A stretch of 64,000 nucleotides of DNA from a virus: IMG/VR virus record IMGVR_UViG_3300043449_002191, positions 62,001 through 126,000 of that record; one strand, given 5' to 3'. This document shows, in pieces, positions 30,767 through 39,857 of the stretch. The notes beneath the pieces were generated by a model. That model did no database searches and had not been told where the DNA came from. It saw nothing but the letters and a program-made list of their open reading frames with translations. Every line of letters starts with the position of its first letter. Position 1 is the first letter of the stretch. The position numbers were made by a program, and so were the translations under genes.

Positions 30767-31492
30767 TTAGCCTACAATTTGGCCTTTGTTTTTAGACTTA
30801 ATCATAGCTCTTACTTCTCCTAAGAGCTTTTTAATATTATTATCATTTAAATCAATTGAGCTTGGCACTTCTGTAGCCAAAATTTGGCGTGGAAGCATTT
30901 GCTCACTCAATCCATCAATAGCATTATACACCAAAACCACATTTTTCTTACCAGAAAATTTAGCCTTAAGTGCAGCTTCACCGATTTGTCGTTTTACAAT
31001 AGCCGATTCCAATTCATTTCCATAGTTTTTTCTAAGCATATTTTCAACGGCTTCTTCTACAGGAACATCATAAACCCTATCTGAAGGGCTTACTACTGGT
31101 GTAGGCAATTGGGAAATATTAAACTCAGTGCGGATTTGAGCAAATACGTTAAGAAGAACAAAGTGCGAGTTAGATGTATACAAAGGTCCAGATTGACTCT
31201 TAACCAATGTCGATACAAGCCTGCTTCTTAGATATGAGGCGTCTACAGATGGGACCCCATATGCTTCAGCTTTTTTACAGAAATCCTCTGCATTTTCTCC
31301 TGTAACAAGTACAATGTCTGTCAAATCTGATGCTAAGCTTTTGTACTGATCTTCTAGTACTTTTAATTCTGTTGCGGCATTGTTTTTCAATGCTTCTGCC
31401 TGGGCTCTAATCCTGTGATCAACATCTTCTACGTTAATTGAGGCTTCGGCTTTTTTATCTGCAATTTTTTCTAATAACTCTTTTAAATCCAT
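30767..31492 (-). CDS. hypothetical protein, 241 aa
   Basis: Starts MDLKELLEKIADKKAEASIN, with a coiled N-terminal half and a mixed C-terminal half (KNVVLVYNAIDGLSEQML). First gene after the polymerase on the minus strand, with its own TATAAT box and AAGGAG. Role unknown; replication-associated by position. Confidence 0.7.
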   Translation of the reverse strand: MDLKELLEKIADKKAEASINVEDVDHRIRAQAEALKNNAATELKVLEDQYKSLASDLTDIVLVTGENAEDFCKKAEAYGVPSVDASYLRSRLVSTLVKSQSGPLYTSNSHFVLLNVFAQIRTEFNISQLPTPVVSPSDRVYDVPVEEAVENMLRKNYGNELESAIVKRQIGEAALKAKFSGKKNVVLVYNAIDGLSEQMLPRQILATEVPSSIDLNDNNIKKLLGEVRAMIKSKNKGQIVG

Positions 31493-31511
31493 ATTGATCT
31501 CCTTAAATACT

Positions 31512-31517
31512 ATTATA
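31512..31517 (-). promoter_or_regulatory. TATAAT box before 30767-31492
   Basis: The minus strand reads AGAGCTATAATAGTATTTAAGGAG, then the ATG at 31492. It lies between the polymerase stop and this gene. Confidence 0.5.
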
Positions 31518-31523
31518 GCTCTT

Positions 31524-34500
31524 TTACGACATATTATACTTTTCTAAATCTTCCTGCTTAATATAAGTATCTAGCTTTCTTAATGAAATGCCTCTGTGTG
31601 AAATTTTGTAAGTAGCTAAGGCAATAAGACCTTTATACCCCATTGGAGCTAAAGATGTTCCATAAGCTGGCCACAAAACTTCTTCGGAAAAGGTTCCGTT
31701 ACAATCTAGTACTACTTTGGTTGCTTGTTTTGATTTATTTTGATAACTAAAAGCTTTTTCCTCAATAACATATGAGATAGTATTGATATCTACATCTTGT
31801 CCACCAGGAATTAAAGCTAAATCCCAGTTAATGCTAGCGTCTTTTGGAAGTAGTTTTTGAAGGAAAACTTTCATCTTAGTCATGTCGTTTTCTGCAGCCC
31901 ACTCTTTTAGTTTTTCTAAATGAAACCCATCAATAATAGGTCTTTTATCCTGAGACATCCAGATATATACACCATGACCTGCAGCAGATTCCACTTTTAA
32001 GCCACCACGTTTAGGTAAAACTATATCTCTCAAGTCGTCAGAGTGAATTGTAATAAGCTGCTTTTTAATCATGTACTTACCCAAAGAAGTCATGCCAATA
32101 TATTCTTCAGGGACTTTTTTAGGCTTTTCTTTACGAATTTCACCTTTAATCTTTTCAAACATCATGAGCTTTTCCTCTGTCGGCATTCCTTCAGGAAACA
32201 GGGAGTCTAGGACGCCAGCGGCAATAAGTTTTAAGCTTATGCCAGTATTTACTGCAGATCTACCTTCCTCAGAGTCTTTGGCTCTTTTAGAGTGATGAGT
32301 AGAGATGTACTGATGAATAGACGTATACGGCTTGCCTTTCATTAAAGCGTGGTAAGCTTTTTCACCAACCCCGTTAAGGATAGAGAATGGGGCAATGATC
32401 TTATCATTCTTAAGCTCATATGTATCTGTCGAGGAGTTAATGTCTGGGAGCAATGTAAACTCGGAGACGTGCCTCCAGAACTTTGATGCAAGCTCATCTT
32501 TTGATGAGTTAGATAAGATTGCTTTCCACCAGTCAAGAGGATAGCGAGTTTTAAGATACATACAGGCATAGGCTACATATGCGTATGATACAGCGTGGGA
32601 TTTATTAAACGCATAGTTTGCAGAAGCCATGATCTGCTTGATTAGCAGGTTAACCTGATCTTCAGTCCAGCCTTTTTTTAAGGCAGCTTCTTTAAGTTTA
32701 TTTGAAGCATCGTTTAGGACCTTCATATTCTTTTTGCCGATACCACGACGAACTTCATCGGCTTCCGCATCATCCATTTCAGCTATTTTTTTGAAGATTT
32801 CAATCGTCTGCTCTTGATATAACTGTACCCCATTAGTTTCGCCTAAAATAGGCTCTAAGTCGTTATTTACGTAAACAGTAGCTTCGCCCTTACTTCGTGC
32901 CACAAACACTTCTGATAGAGTTCTAGAGCTTGTTTCATTTTCAGGAGCATCTAATGTACCAGGACGGCAAAGTGCGGTTATAGCGGCAATCTGGTCTATA
33001 GTCTTGGGTTTAGTAGCTATCAAGTAAGGTCTAACTGTGGGAGTATCGAACTGGAATACAGATTCTGTATATCCAAGTCCAAAGTTTTCCCAGCATTCTG
33101 AGTCATCGGGAAGATTCCATGGGTCCAAGATTACCCCTGTACGCTCTTTAATTGACCTTAAGGCGGCCTGAATATCCTTGAGGGTATTTACACCCAGTAA
33201 GTCGAATTTAACGCCCCCAGCGGCTTCTGCCCACTTAGGAGAGAAGGCGGTAACCCATTCATTTTTAGCTTGAATGATAGGCATATAGTCCGTAACAGGA
33301 TTATCGGTAATTAAATAGCCACAAGCATGACTTCCCTTGTTTCTCTGTACGCCCATCATTTCGGTAACTACCGCCCATACCTCTGGGTTAGCATCTGCAT
33401 ATTTTTGTAATTTTTCGTTACTTTCAAGTAAACCCTGATTGTGAACACCACTTTCGTCTGTGTACCCAAAAACAAAGTCATAATCCTCGACCCCTTGTGG
33501 AGTCTGAGGCAAGGCTTTAGTAAGATCTTCGGTTTCTTTTCGGACTGAGCCAAGAATAGTTCTTTCCGCATCTTTAATTGAAGACTTTAACTTTAGTAAT
33601 ACGTTTGTCGATAATCTACAAACTGAATCGCCATACTTGTCATTTAAATACTGAATAACCTTACCTTGATCAGAAACGTCCATATCAACGTCAGGCAAAG
33701 TATTTGCTTTAATGCGGCCTTCAGTCAAGAATCGACCGAATGATAATCCATGTTTTAAGGGATTAATACCAGACACGCCGATTAAATAAAGCAGTAAGCT
33801 GCCTCCAGCGGAACCACGGACATTGAGAAGAACGTCATTCTCTTTGCAGAAGTTAGCAATATCTTCAATAGTTTCAAAATACGCTAATAAATTGATTTTA
33901 GAATTATAAGCAAGAACCTCTATCTCCATTTTAAGTCTATCCATCATTTCTTGGTTTGACCAATCCATACGGCCATACTTATCAATAGTAGACTTAAGTC
34001 GATTTAAAAATCTTTCTGAATCACCAGCCAATATCCATCTGTTTTCTGAAGTTTCTAATTTAAAGTCATTAAATTTAGATGCCCACTGATAAGAGTTATC
34101 AACCCACTCTTCGATATCTTTATCAGAAACACCTAGACTAGCTTTAAGCTTTTCTGCAGCTTCATCAGTACTTAAAATGTGATACGATTCATGGAAACGC
34201 CAATTTTCTTGGCCATTTCCAAGGCGAGAGTCTTGAATAGCTTTATGCTCAGGGTTTGCAAAGTGCGAGTCTAAGGATATAAGGGCAGGATCTTTGTGTT
34301 TTTTAGCAAGTTCTAACACAAACTGATTCAAAGGCTTTTGCCTGTCTTTATCATGTTCGCAGCTACATTCATTTTCCTTAAAATACCCAGGTTTAACAAT
34401 TCTACCTGAGTCATCTTTTTCCGGTCTAACCCATTCATGAGTAACTGAGTGAGGAAAAACCTCTACAAAAAATCCGTCCTGAGCGATTTCTTTAAGTTTC

Positions 34501-35123
34501 AGGTACATATGCTCGGCTCTTTTAGTGTCAGGCTTAATCAATCCATTCCTTGAGCCAAGCAAAAACCATTGAACTGGGCCTCTCATACATGAGCTACCTA
34601 TTGTGACCTGCCCTTTGACTGACATTAATTCCTCAATAGTAATCATGGGTTTAGTTTCGCCGACCTTAACAATAGATCGCTCCCACATAGCTTTAGAAAT
34701 TTTACAGAAATACTGGTATGCTTGTGGAGTCCTAAAATGTACAGTAACGTGAAGATATGTGTCACCCATTGCCTGAGATTTAGCTTCAGATTCGATGTCT
34801 GCATCAGAAAGATCAGTCTTTTTACCCCTGAGCCCTTTAGGTTTAATAGCCTTATTTTTAAGGGCTACTTTGTAAAGGTTTACGTATTCTTCATAGAAAG
34901 GGTTTACCATATAGGCTTCGATGCCTAGAATAGGTTTAGCACCTTTTTTATTAGCCAATACATATAGTTCCATAGCTGAATTCATGTGCCCATGTTCAGT
35001 AAAAGTTACATGGGTAGCGCCAAGTTCTAGATTTTTTTCGATTATTTGAGATACTGTAGAGCCGCCGTCTAAACTATAGTCAGAGTGACTATGTGGATTA
35101 TTTAACTGTTTAAATTTGCCCAT
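31524..35123 (-). CDS. dnaE: DNA polymerase III alpha subunit (DnaE-type, with PHP domain)
   Basis: 1199 residues, close to bacterial DnaE length. The N-terminal PHP domain keeps its metal residues (NPHSHSDYSLDGG with His11/His13, and FTEHGH with Glu43/His44), so it may be an active proofreading site. The palm has LPDVDMDVSDQGK near residues 474-486, supplying catalytic aspartates. Thumb/fingers motifs are LCRPGTLDAPENE and ADEVRRGIGKKN. A tail follows. A C-family replicase in a phage is uncommon (SPbeta YorL is one example), and it replaces the usual phage A- or B-family polymerase. None of those was seen in the window. Confidence 0.93.
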   Translation of the reverse strand: MGKFKQLNNPHSHSDYSLDGGSTVSQIIEKNLELGATHVTFTEHGHMNSAMELYVLANKKGAKPILGIEAYMVNPFYEEYVNLYKVALKNKAIKPKGLRGKKTDLSDADIESEAKSQAMGDTYLHVTVHFRTPQAYQYFCKISKAMWERSIVKVGETKPMITIEELMSVKGQVTIGSSCMRGPVQWFLLGSRNGLIKPDTKRAEHMYLKLKEIAQDGFFVEVFPHSVTHEWVRPEKDDSGRIVKPGYFKENECSCEHDKDRQKPLNQFVLELAKKHKDPALISLDSHFANPEHKAIQDSRLGNGQENWRFHESYHILSTDEAAEKLKASLGVSDKDIEEWVDNSYQWASKFNDFKLETSENRWILAGDSERFLNRLKSTIDKYGRMDWSNQEMMDRLKMEIEVLAYNSKINLLAYFETIEDIANFCKENDVLLNVRGSAGGSLLLYLIGVSGINPLKHGLSFGRFLTEGRIKANTLPDVDMDVSDQGKVIQYLNDKYGDSVCRLSTNVLLKLKSSIKDAERTILGSVRKETEDLTKALPQTPQGVEDYDFVFGYTDESGVHNQGLLESNEKLQKYADANPEVWAVVTEMMGVQRNKGSHACGYLITDNPVTDYMPIIQAKNEWVTAFSPKWAEAAGGVKFDLLGVNTLKDIQAALRSIKERTGVILDPWNLPDDSECWENFGLGYTESVFQFDTPTVRPYLIATKPKTIDQIAAITALCRPGTLDAPENETSSRTLSEVFVARSKGEATVYVNNDLEPILGETNGVQLYQEQTIEIFKKIAEMDDAEADEVRRGIGKKNMKVLNDASNKLKEAALKKGWTEDQVNLLIKQIMASANYAFNKSHAVSYAYVAYACMYLKTRYPLDWWKAILSNSSKDELASKFWRHVSEFTLLPDINSSTDTYELKNDKIIAPFSILNGVGEKAYHALMKGKPYTSIHQYISTHHSKRAKDSEEGRSAVNTGISLKLIAAGVLDSLFPEGMPTEEKLMMFEKIKGEIRKEKPKKVPEEYIGMTSLGKYMIKKQLITIHSDDLRDIVLPKRGGLKVESAAGHGVYIWMSQDKRPIIDGFHLEKLKEWAAENDMTKMKVFLQKLLPKDASINWDLALIPGGQDVDINTISYVIEEKAFSYQNKSKQATKVVLDCNGTFSEEVLWPAYGTSLAPMGYKGLIALATYKISHRGISLRKLDTYIKQEDLEKYNMS

Positions 35124-35141
35124 TTAACCCTCGCTAAGACG

Positions 35142-35357
35142 TTATTGGTCCACCTTGAAACCATGTCTTAGCTTAATTATAGCACAATTATAAATATCGT
35201 CCAGTTCTTTTTGAGTTAGATGTAGCGCTTTTTTGATTAATGTCTCAGGAACGCCATCAGGATAAGCATCAAGCATTTTATTAAGTGAATTACCAAACTT
35301 TGGCATATCCACAAAATCGCCGTCCATAAGAATTTTATCTTTTATGTTTTTACTCAC
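35142..35357 (-). CDS. hypothetical protein, 71 aa
   Basis: Chosen start is the GTG overlapping the upstream stop (GTGAGTAA), giving MSKNIKDKILMDGDFVDMPK. An ATG at 35390 would add 11 residues but overlaps the neighbour by 41 bases. Neither has a strong ribosome binding site. The C-terminal half (IKKALHLTQKELDDIYNCAI) is helix-turn-helix-like. Not recognised. Confidence 0.6.
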   Translation of the reverse strand: MSKNIKDKILMDGDFVDMPKFGNSLNKMLDAYPDGVPETLIKKALHLTQKELDDIYNCAIIKLRHGFKVDQ

Positions 35358-35727
35358 GTTTTTTAAATTCCAAAAGTTTAAAGGAGACATCTTTCATTTC
35401 GTCTTCATATCTCATTATAGCATCTTTTTTATTCTCAATATTTTTATCGAGAAAAATAATCTTGCGGCTAATTTGATCGGCCTGCTCAAGTAAAGATGCC
35501 CTTTTGTAATTTAAATGTATATATTCGGAAATACTTACAATTAATGCGCTTGTTTTTAGGATTTTAAGAGTTTCGTCTATTGTTTTTATTCTAGATTCTG
35601 TAGAGCTTAATTTAATAAGCTCTTTTTCTTTTTCATTATTTAAAAGGCGAATGGATTCCTCTGCCACTTCTATAAGAGCAATTAAATCAGTTACATAGAT
35701 GTTATCTTCTGGGACCCATATTGTCAT
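35350..35727 (-). CDS. coiled-coil protein, 125 aa
   Basis: Almost entirely heptad-type helix (LLNNEKEKELIKLSSTESRI, DKNIENKKDAIMRYEDEMKD). Function unknown; a structural or scaffolding-type coiled coil in the replication block. It follows the zinc-ribbon gene by one base. Confidence 0.7.
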   Translation of the reverse strand: MTIWVPEDNIYVTDLIALIEVAEESIRLLNNEKEKELIKLSSTESRIKTIDETLKILKTSALIVSISEYIHLNYKRASLLEQADQISRKIIFLDKNIENKKDAIMRYEDEMKDVSFKLLEFKKRE

Positions 35728-35728
35728 A

Positions 35729-36061
35729 TTAAGTTATACTACGTTTTTGGTGTGAACAGGCTTCATTATCGCAAGTTAGTGTTGTCAGTTTTTTACCATC
35801 AGCCCTTTCCATTGACCAATATTTATACTTACCTTTTCCACAAACCTCACAAGACTGACCATCCTGTTTATTCTTTTTTTTCTTACCTTTTTTCTCTATT
35901 TCCTCTGGTTCTTCTCCAAGTTTTTTGTTTTGTAAAAATTGCAACGCTTTATCAAGGGCCTTACGAAGACTGGCATTTTCTTTTTTAAGTTTTTCTAATT
36001 CCTTTTTAAGTTGCCTAATTTTGTTTGACCCGTCAGCTCTATCTCCAAAAGAGCGTCCCAT
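35729..36061 (-). CDS. coiled-coil plus zinc-ribbon protein, 110 aa
   Basis: Starts MGRSFGDRADGSNKIRQLKK with GAGG five bases upstream, preferred over a longer frame to 36175 that overlaps the next gene. A leucine-zipper-like stretch (KELEKLKKENASLRKALDKA) is followed by a Lys-rich linker and a four-ligand ribbon, SCEVCGKGKYKY...TCDNEACSH. The layout suggests DNA or RNA polymerase contact. Late-transcription co-factor is one speculation. Confidence 0.7.
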   Translation of the reverse strand: MGRSFGDRADGSNKIRQLKKELEKLKKENASLRKALDKALQFLQNKKLGEEPEEIEKKGKKKKNKQDGQSCEVCGKGKYKYWSMERADGKKLTTLTCDNEACSHQKRSIT

Positions 36062-36077
36062 ATTAACCTCGTCGGGT

Positions 36078-37355
36078 TTAATCCTCAATGCTTGTAAAAG
36101 GTTTGATAATTTCGTCCAATGAGCTGTCCTTTTCAGCTCCACTTGCGTTAATAAAACGCTGGTCTCCAACGGCATGATCTTCCGTTGTTTCCCACATTAC
36201 TTGGTTTTGCGGTGAGTTCATAATACTAAAAGTTTGAGCAAATGAGTTCGGTGGAACTAAAGCTCCATTTAGAATTAAGAAGGCTCCATTAGGAAGTTGC
36301 GTACTAAGAGATAGGTGTACGTGACCTAGAGCAAACACTGCGTACTTTTCATCATCTTTTAAGGATGAGTTTAATCTATTAATTTGAGTTTCAATTGATC
36401 TAATTGAAATTGTATTTCCAGGATTCCCTACATTTAAATTTGTGTCACCATGTGTAGCGTATACTTTATGACCTAGCGCATCATAAACTACCCAAGGAGT
36501 AAGGGGTTGATAGAATTTCACATTCGTAATATGTGAACATGATTTTTTAACAGCATAGTAAATGGAAGTCTCTAATGCGTTCCATTTTTGAGATGTAGCT
36601 CTGCCATTATGAACAGAAACGTCTCGACCATGATTTCCTACGGCAAAATTAACAACTACTTCAGGAAAGTTTTCAGCAAAACGTGCAATACCCTGACTCA
36701 GCAAGTGAATAGCACGGCAAACCTGTTCATGTACAGGTGCTGCAGAAGATTTATCATGAAGCTCATTCTCAATAATGTCTCCTAAAATAGATACGACTAG
36801 TTTTGTCTCATCTCTATAGTGATCTTTATATGAGCATACATTTTTAACAATCTTAGCAAAAGACCTAGACTCTTCAATCTTACCCCAGTTGTGACCAGTC
36901 TCTCTAGCTTCTAGATCGCTACCAAAGTGAAGGTCACTCAAAAGTAAGTTGAGTACCCTCTTTGTTTTTTTGCCTGTCTTCTTTTTTGAAGAAACTTTAT
37001 AGGGTTTGATATCCAGCTTAGGCTGTTTCTTTAAGATTTCATCCAAGTTTCTAAGAAAAAGATCTCTGTCGCCGATTTTTCTTTCAGTTTCAAGTTGCTT
37101 TTTTCTTAGGCTTTTCATGTCGTTAACTGATGCTAAGTCTTTTTGAATCTCATGCCCAAAATGTACGGTTCTAATTTGAGTAAATCCGCCAAACTTTCGG
37201 AGAGCCCACTCAGTTGCAAGCCCTCCGTTAGAGAAATACTCAGTAATTTTTAACAGAGACGGCTCCACATTTGCGGCCCTTGCCACTTTCTTGATATCAG
37301 CTACGATATCCTTAAGAGTCAAATTAGTAGTCTCAGTTTTTTTAACCTTGCCCAT
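36078..37355 (-). CDS. calcineurin-like metallophosphoesterase with N-terminal DNA-binding-like repeat
   Basis: 425 residues. Metal-site motifs in order: LLLSDLHFGSD (Asp141, His143), SILGDIIEN (Asp193), FAVGNHGRD (Asn241, His242), YATHGDTN, and FALGHVHLS. The first 70 residues (YFSNGGLATEWALRKFGGFT) recall homing-endonuclease-associated repeats that bind DNA. A phosphodiesterase or nuclease acting on DNA is likely. The start with GAGG six bases upstream is preferred over 37367. A CCTAATCTTAT motif precedes it. Confidence 0.82.
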   Translation of the reverse strand: MGKVKKTETTNLTLKDIVADIKKVARAANVEPSLLKITEYFSNGGLATEWALRKFGGFTQIRTVHFGHEIQKDLASVNDMKSLRKKQLETERKIGDRDLFLRNLDEILKKQPKLDIKPYKVSSKKKTGKKTKRVLNLLLSDLHFGSDLEARETGHNWGKIEESRSFAKIVKNVCSYKDHYRDETKLVVSILGDIIENELHDKSSAAPVHEQVCRAIHLLSQGIARFAENFPEVVVNFAVGNHGRDVSVHNGRATSQKWNALETSIYYAVKKSCSHITNVKFYQPLTPWVVYDALGHKVYATHGDTNLNVGNPGNTISIRSIETQINRLNSSLKDDEKYAVFALGHVHLSLSTQLPNGAFLILNGALVPPNSFAQTFSIMNSPQNQVMWETTEDHAVGDQRFINASGAEKDSSLDEIIKPFTSIED

Positions 37356-37371
37356 TAAATACCTCACTGTT

Positions 37372-37383
37372 TATAAGATTAGG
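37372..37383 (-). promoter_or_regulatory. candidate late promoter motif, copy 4
   Basis: The minus strand reads GCCTAATCTTATAAACAGTGAGG. The only copy on the minus strand, upstream of the metallophosphoesterase gene. Confidence 0.55.
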
Positions 37384-37393
37384 CACTATTGCC

Positions 37394-37942
37394 TTAATTA
37401 GCCGCCGTATCAGTAGTTTTATTAATAGTATAAATATTTTGAATTGTACAAGTTAAAGTTCCATCGTCATACGTAACCGAAAAAGTATCCCCAACTCTTT
37501 TTCCCACGACTGAAGTCCTGAGTTCTTCTGTAATATTCGCAGAAGTAAGCTCAATCGTTTTAAAAGGGCTTTCCTGGACCTGAGTCCCGTCATTTAATAT
37601 AAATGTTTCAGATACGGCAACTACAGATTCAGGAGTTGCTTCTGAAGTTTCAGTCAAGATGTTTTGAGAAACCAAAATCTCGACTTTTTTACGTTCTTTT
37701 GAAGCCCTAACTTCATTTAAAGATTTACGAATATCATCAACTTTAACTTCAGCAGCTTCAGCAATAGAAGCGCTCAAGTCTTGCAGATACTCAATAGTTT
37801 GAACAAGTTCTTGATGACCTTGATGTGTTTGATAAGCAGTCACAAACACTCTATTAAGCATACCTTCAAAGCCAGATAGCTTTTTTGTAAGCTCAGTGAG
37901 ATTAGCTTCTAATGTTTCTAATCGTTCCAATGTAGTTGCCAT
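37394..37942 (-). CDS. coiled-coil protein with Gre/FKBP-like C-terminal segment
   Basis: 182 residues. The N-terminal 100 residues are coiled coil (LERLETLEANLTELTKKLSG). The last 60 residues (SPFKTIELTSANITEELR, VVGKRVGDTFSVTYDDG) have the SPxxxxL...GKxVGDxxxV pattern of GreA/GreB C-terminal domains. Length and layout are like a transcript-cleavage factor, but the acidic coil tip typical of Gre factors is not evident. Ambiguous; it could also be a virion or chaperone-like protein. Confidence 0.55.
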   Translation of the reverse strand: MATTLERLETLEANLTELTKKLSGFEGMLNRVFVTAYQTHQGHQELVQTIEYLQDLSASIAEAAEVKVDDIRKSLNEVRASKERKKVEILVSQNILTETSEATPESVVAVSETFILNDGTQVQESPFKTIELTSANITEELRTSVVGKRVGDTFSVTYDDGTLTCTIQNIYTINKTTDTAAN

Positions 37943-37958
37943 AAATCCTCCTATAGTA

Positions 37959-37964
37959 ATTATA
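37959..37964 (-). promoter_or_regulatory. TATAAT box before 37394-37942
   Basis: The minus strand reads GTGATATAATTACTATAGGAGG, then the ATG at 37942. It starts right after the stop of the protease gene. Confidence 0.5.
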
Positions 37965-38855
37965 TCACTTAAATTCTTCTAATGTTTGTTTATATGAGCT
38001 TGTTTTACTCATAAGCTCTTCAACTTTTTCAGCAAATTTTTTGGCCTGATTACTTTCAGAACCAAAAATAGTTTTGATCTTCATAAGTTCTTGAAGCATT
38101 TTATCAATAGCCCTGGTAGAAACTCTAACACTGTCAAGATCGTCAACCATTACGTTTACAATACCATCTGAAAGACCCATTTTTAGTGCATCCTCAGCTT
38201 CTACCCAGAGGTTTTTAAGGACCATAATCTTAAACTTTTCCAAAGGAATGCCCGATCTTTTAGCAATCTTTGCATCCATTCGAAGCGTATAAGTGTCAAT
38301 CATAGTCAAAAGACCCTTCATTTCTTCTACAGTTCCTCTAACACCACCCGAAGCTGGATGAAACATTAGAACGCTCTTATCCATTGTAAGTCGTTTTTTA
38401 CCAACTTGGTGTAATTGCGCTCCCATGCTTGCACACAGAGTAACACAGATTGTACTGATTCGTCCAGACTTTTCTACAAAATCTGTCAATCTAGCGCCAT
38501 CAAAAACAGACCCACCTGGAGAATCGATAAGCAAATAGACTTGACCTTCTGTTCTATTTAAAGCATCTTTAAGCATTTGAACAGCAATATCAACAGTTAT
38601 GTTTTGAACATCGGTGTCAAAAAATACTACATTATTCGAACCTTTAATCTCTCTAACAGGCTTGCTGATTGTTTTATCGTCGCTTTTTAAAACGACTTTA
38701 TCAATTCCTGACCCTTCTACATTTAATTCAGTAATAACTGTAGAAGTTTTTTGCGGTTGTCCTTCGTTTTTGCCAATTTTATTTAAAATCAGGACGTTTC
38801 CAGCGATAGTAATAATAGCGAAACCTAGCGCCAATCCTTTTAAAAGTTTACTCAT
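37965..38855 (-). CDS. membrane-anchored ClpP/SppA-like serine protease
   Basis: 296 residues. An N-terminal span (LALGFAIITIAGNVLIL, residues 8-24), a 60-residue linker, then a crotonase-fold protease core: LIDSPGGSVFDG (111-120), the nucleophile Ser143 in CASMGAQ, His166 in LMFHPASG, and a downstream Asp near residue 223. A single-copy core of ClpP size behind a membrane anchor is closer to SppA/NfeD proteases than to free ClpP. Perhaps it degrades membrane or periplasmic peptides. It could also process head proteins, but the anchor argues against that. Confidence 0.85.
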   Translation of the reverse strand: MSKLLKGLALGFAIITIAGNVLILNKIGKNEGQPQKTSTVITELNVEGSGIDKVVLKSDDKTISKPVREIKGSNNVVFFDTDVQNITVDIAVQMLKDALNRTEGQVYLLIDSPGGSVFDGARLTDFVEKSGRISTICVTLCASMGAQLHQVGKKRLTMDKSVLMFHPASGGVRGTVEEMKGLLTMIDTYTLRMDAKIAKRSGIPLEKFKIMVLKNLWVEAEDALKMGLSDGIVNVMVDDLDSVRVSTRAIDKMLQELMKIKTIFGSESNQAKKFAEKVEELMSKTSSYKQTLEEFK

Positions 38856-38857
38856 TT

Positions 38858-39646
38858 TTACTCCTTAACATTTTTATTTAAATTTTGAAAGTGGTTTAAT
38901 AAAGTGGCCGTTGTATTTGCTCCCAAACCACTAATTCCAGACGACCCTGAATTGGATTCAGCTTGTCTAGCGTTCATGGCGTCAATTTCTGATTGAGACG
39001 GCATTTTTAACGGTTTTCTAGTCGGATCTACAACTTGTGCGTAGTCGATTCCCTCCTTAGAGACAGACTCACTCTGCCTTCTTTTTCGCTGTTTTGGTTG
39101 TGCAGATTGCACAGGTTGTTGTTGACGTGGCGTTTTATAAGCTTGCTTGGGTACTGAAATAGTGTTAACGACAGTAGTCTTATGCTGGATATCTTGCTGA
39201 GCTGTCATTGGCTTAATAGTAGGCGTAGCAGCCTTTTGTTCTGCAGGCTTGCTGGTATTAAGAACCCTGCTGGCCAAAGCTTTCAATGCATCTACTTCTT
39301 CATCTGAAAAAGGAAGGTCCGCCCTTTGTGCCTGAGTAGCTGTTTCTTCGGGCTTCATGCCTAAAAGACGCTCTAAACGGGAAAGGATGAAGGTTTTGAT
39401 CTCAGTCTTAACGGCGTCAATGATTTCAGGTCTAGCAGAACCCTCGCCAAATAAATCATGCTTAAGAAGAGCTTCGTAAAGCTTTGCCTGCTCAATTCTT
39501 TTCATGGCCTCGTTTAGAACAAATGAGCTTTCTTCTTCTTGGATATAATTCTGAGCAATTTCATCAAGATCATTGGTTGAGTACCTAAGTGTATCTGTGG
39601 TATGACTGTACTCGTATTCTTCTTCGTCAACTAAAAAGTTATTCAT
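38858..39646 (-). CDS. hypothetical Gln/Pro-rich protein, 262 aa
   Basis: Starts MNNFLVDEEEYEYSHTTDTL at the ATG with GGAG six bases upstream; the longer frame to 39772 is rejected. Helical N-terminal half with ATQAQRADLPFSDEEVDALK; the second half is low-complexity (YKTPRQQQPVQSAQPKQRKR). Ends NTTATLLNHFQNLNKNVKE. Disordered linker protein of unknown role. Confidence 0.65.
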   Translation of the reverse strand: MNNFLVDEEEYEYSHTTDTLRYSTNDLDEIAQNYIQEEESSFVLNEAMKRIEQAKLYEALLKHDLFGEGSARPEIIDAVKTEIKTFILSRLERLLGMKPEETATQAQRADLPFSDEEVDALKALASRVLNTSKPAEQKAATPTIKPMTAQQDIQHKTTVVNTISVPKQAYKTPRQQQPVQSAQPKQRKRRQSESVSKEGIDYAQVVDPTRKPLKMPSQSEIDAMNARQAESNSGSSGISGLGANTTATLLNHFQNLNKNVKE

Positions 39647-39659
39647 AAACTCTCCAAAG

Positions 39660-39665
39660 ATTATA
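39660..39665 (-). promoter_or_regulatory. TATAAT box before 38858-39646
   Basis: The minus strand reads TATGTATAATCTTTGGAGAG, 14 bases before the ATG. Confidence 0.45.
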
Positions 39666-39755
39666 CATATATAATACCTCGTTTTTAGTATAAATCGTAT
39701 AAACCAAAAATCTTTTAAAAATATAAGGTAAATGATTGGTTTAACTGGTGTATTA

Positions 39756-39769
39756 CATATTGCAATATG
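39756..39769. promoter_or_regulatory. 14-base perfect palindrome
   Basis: CATATTGCAATATG between nrdA and the next transcription unit. A possible operator for a dimeric repressor; no protein can be assigned. Confidence 0.4.
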
Positions 39770-39807
39770 CAATAATCTAATAAAAACAATATGTTAAGTC
39801 TAAAAGT

Positions 39808-39857
39808 ACTTTGACCATGATAAGTAAATATATCTAAAAACATATCACGATCAAAGT
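39808..39857 (-). terminator. long stem after nrdA
   Basis: ACTTTGATCGTGATA (39843-39857 read on minus) can pair over 15 positions with TATCATGGTCAAAGT (39808-39822), with two G-U pairs on the minus strand and mismatches on the plus strand. It lies 12 bases after the nrdA stop. The T-run is weak (TACTTTTAG), so it may end transcription or protect the 3' end. Confidence 0.5.
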
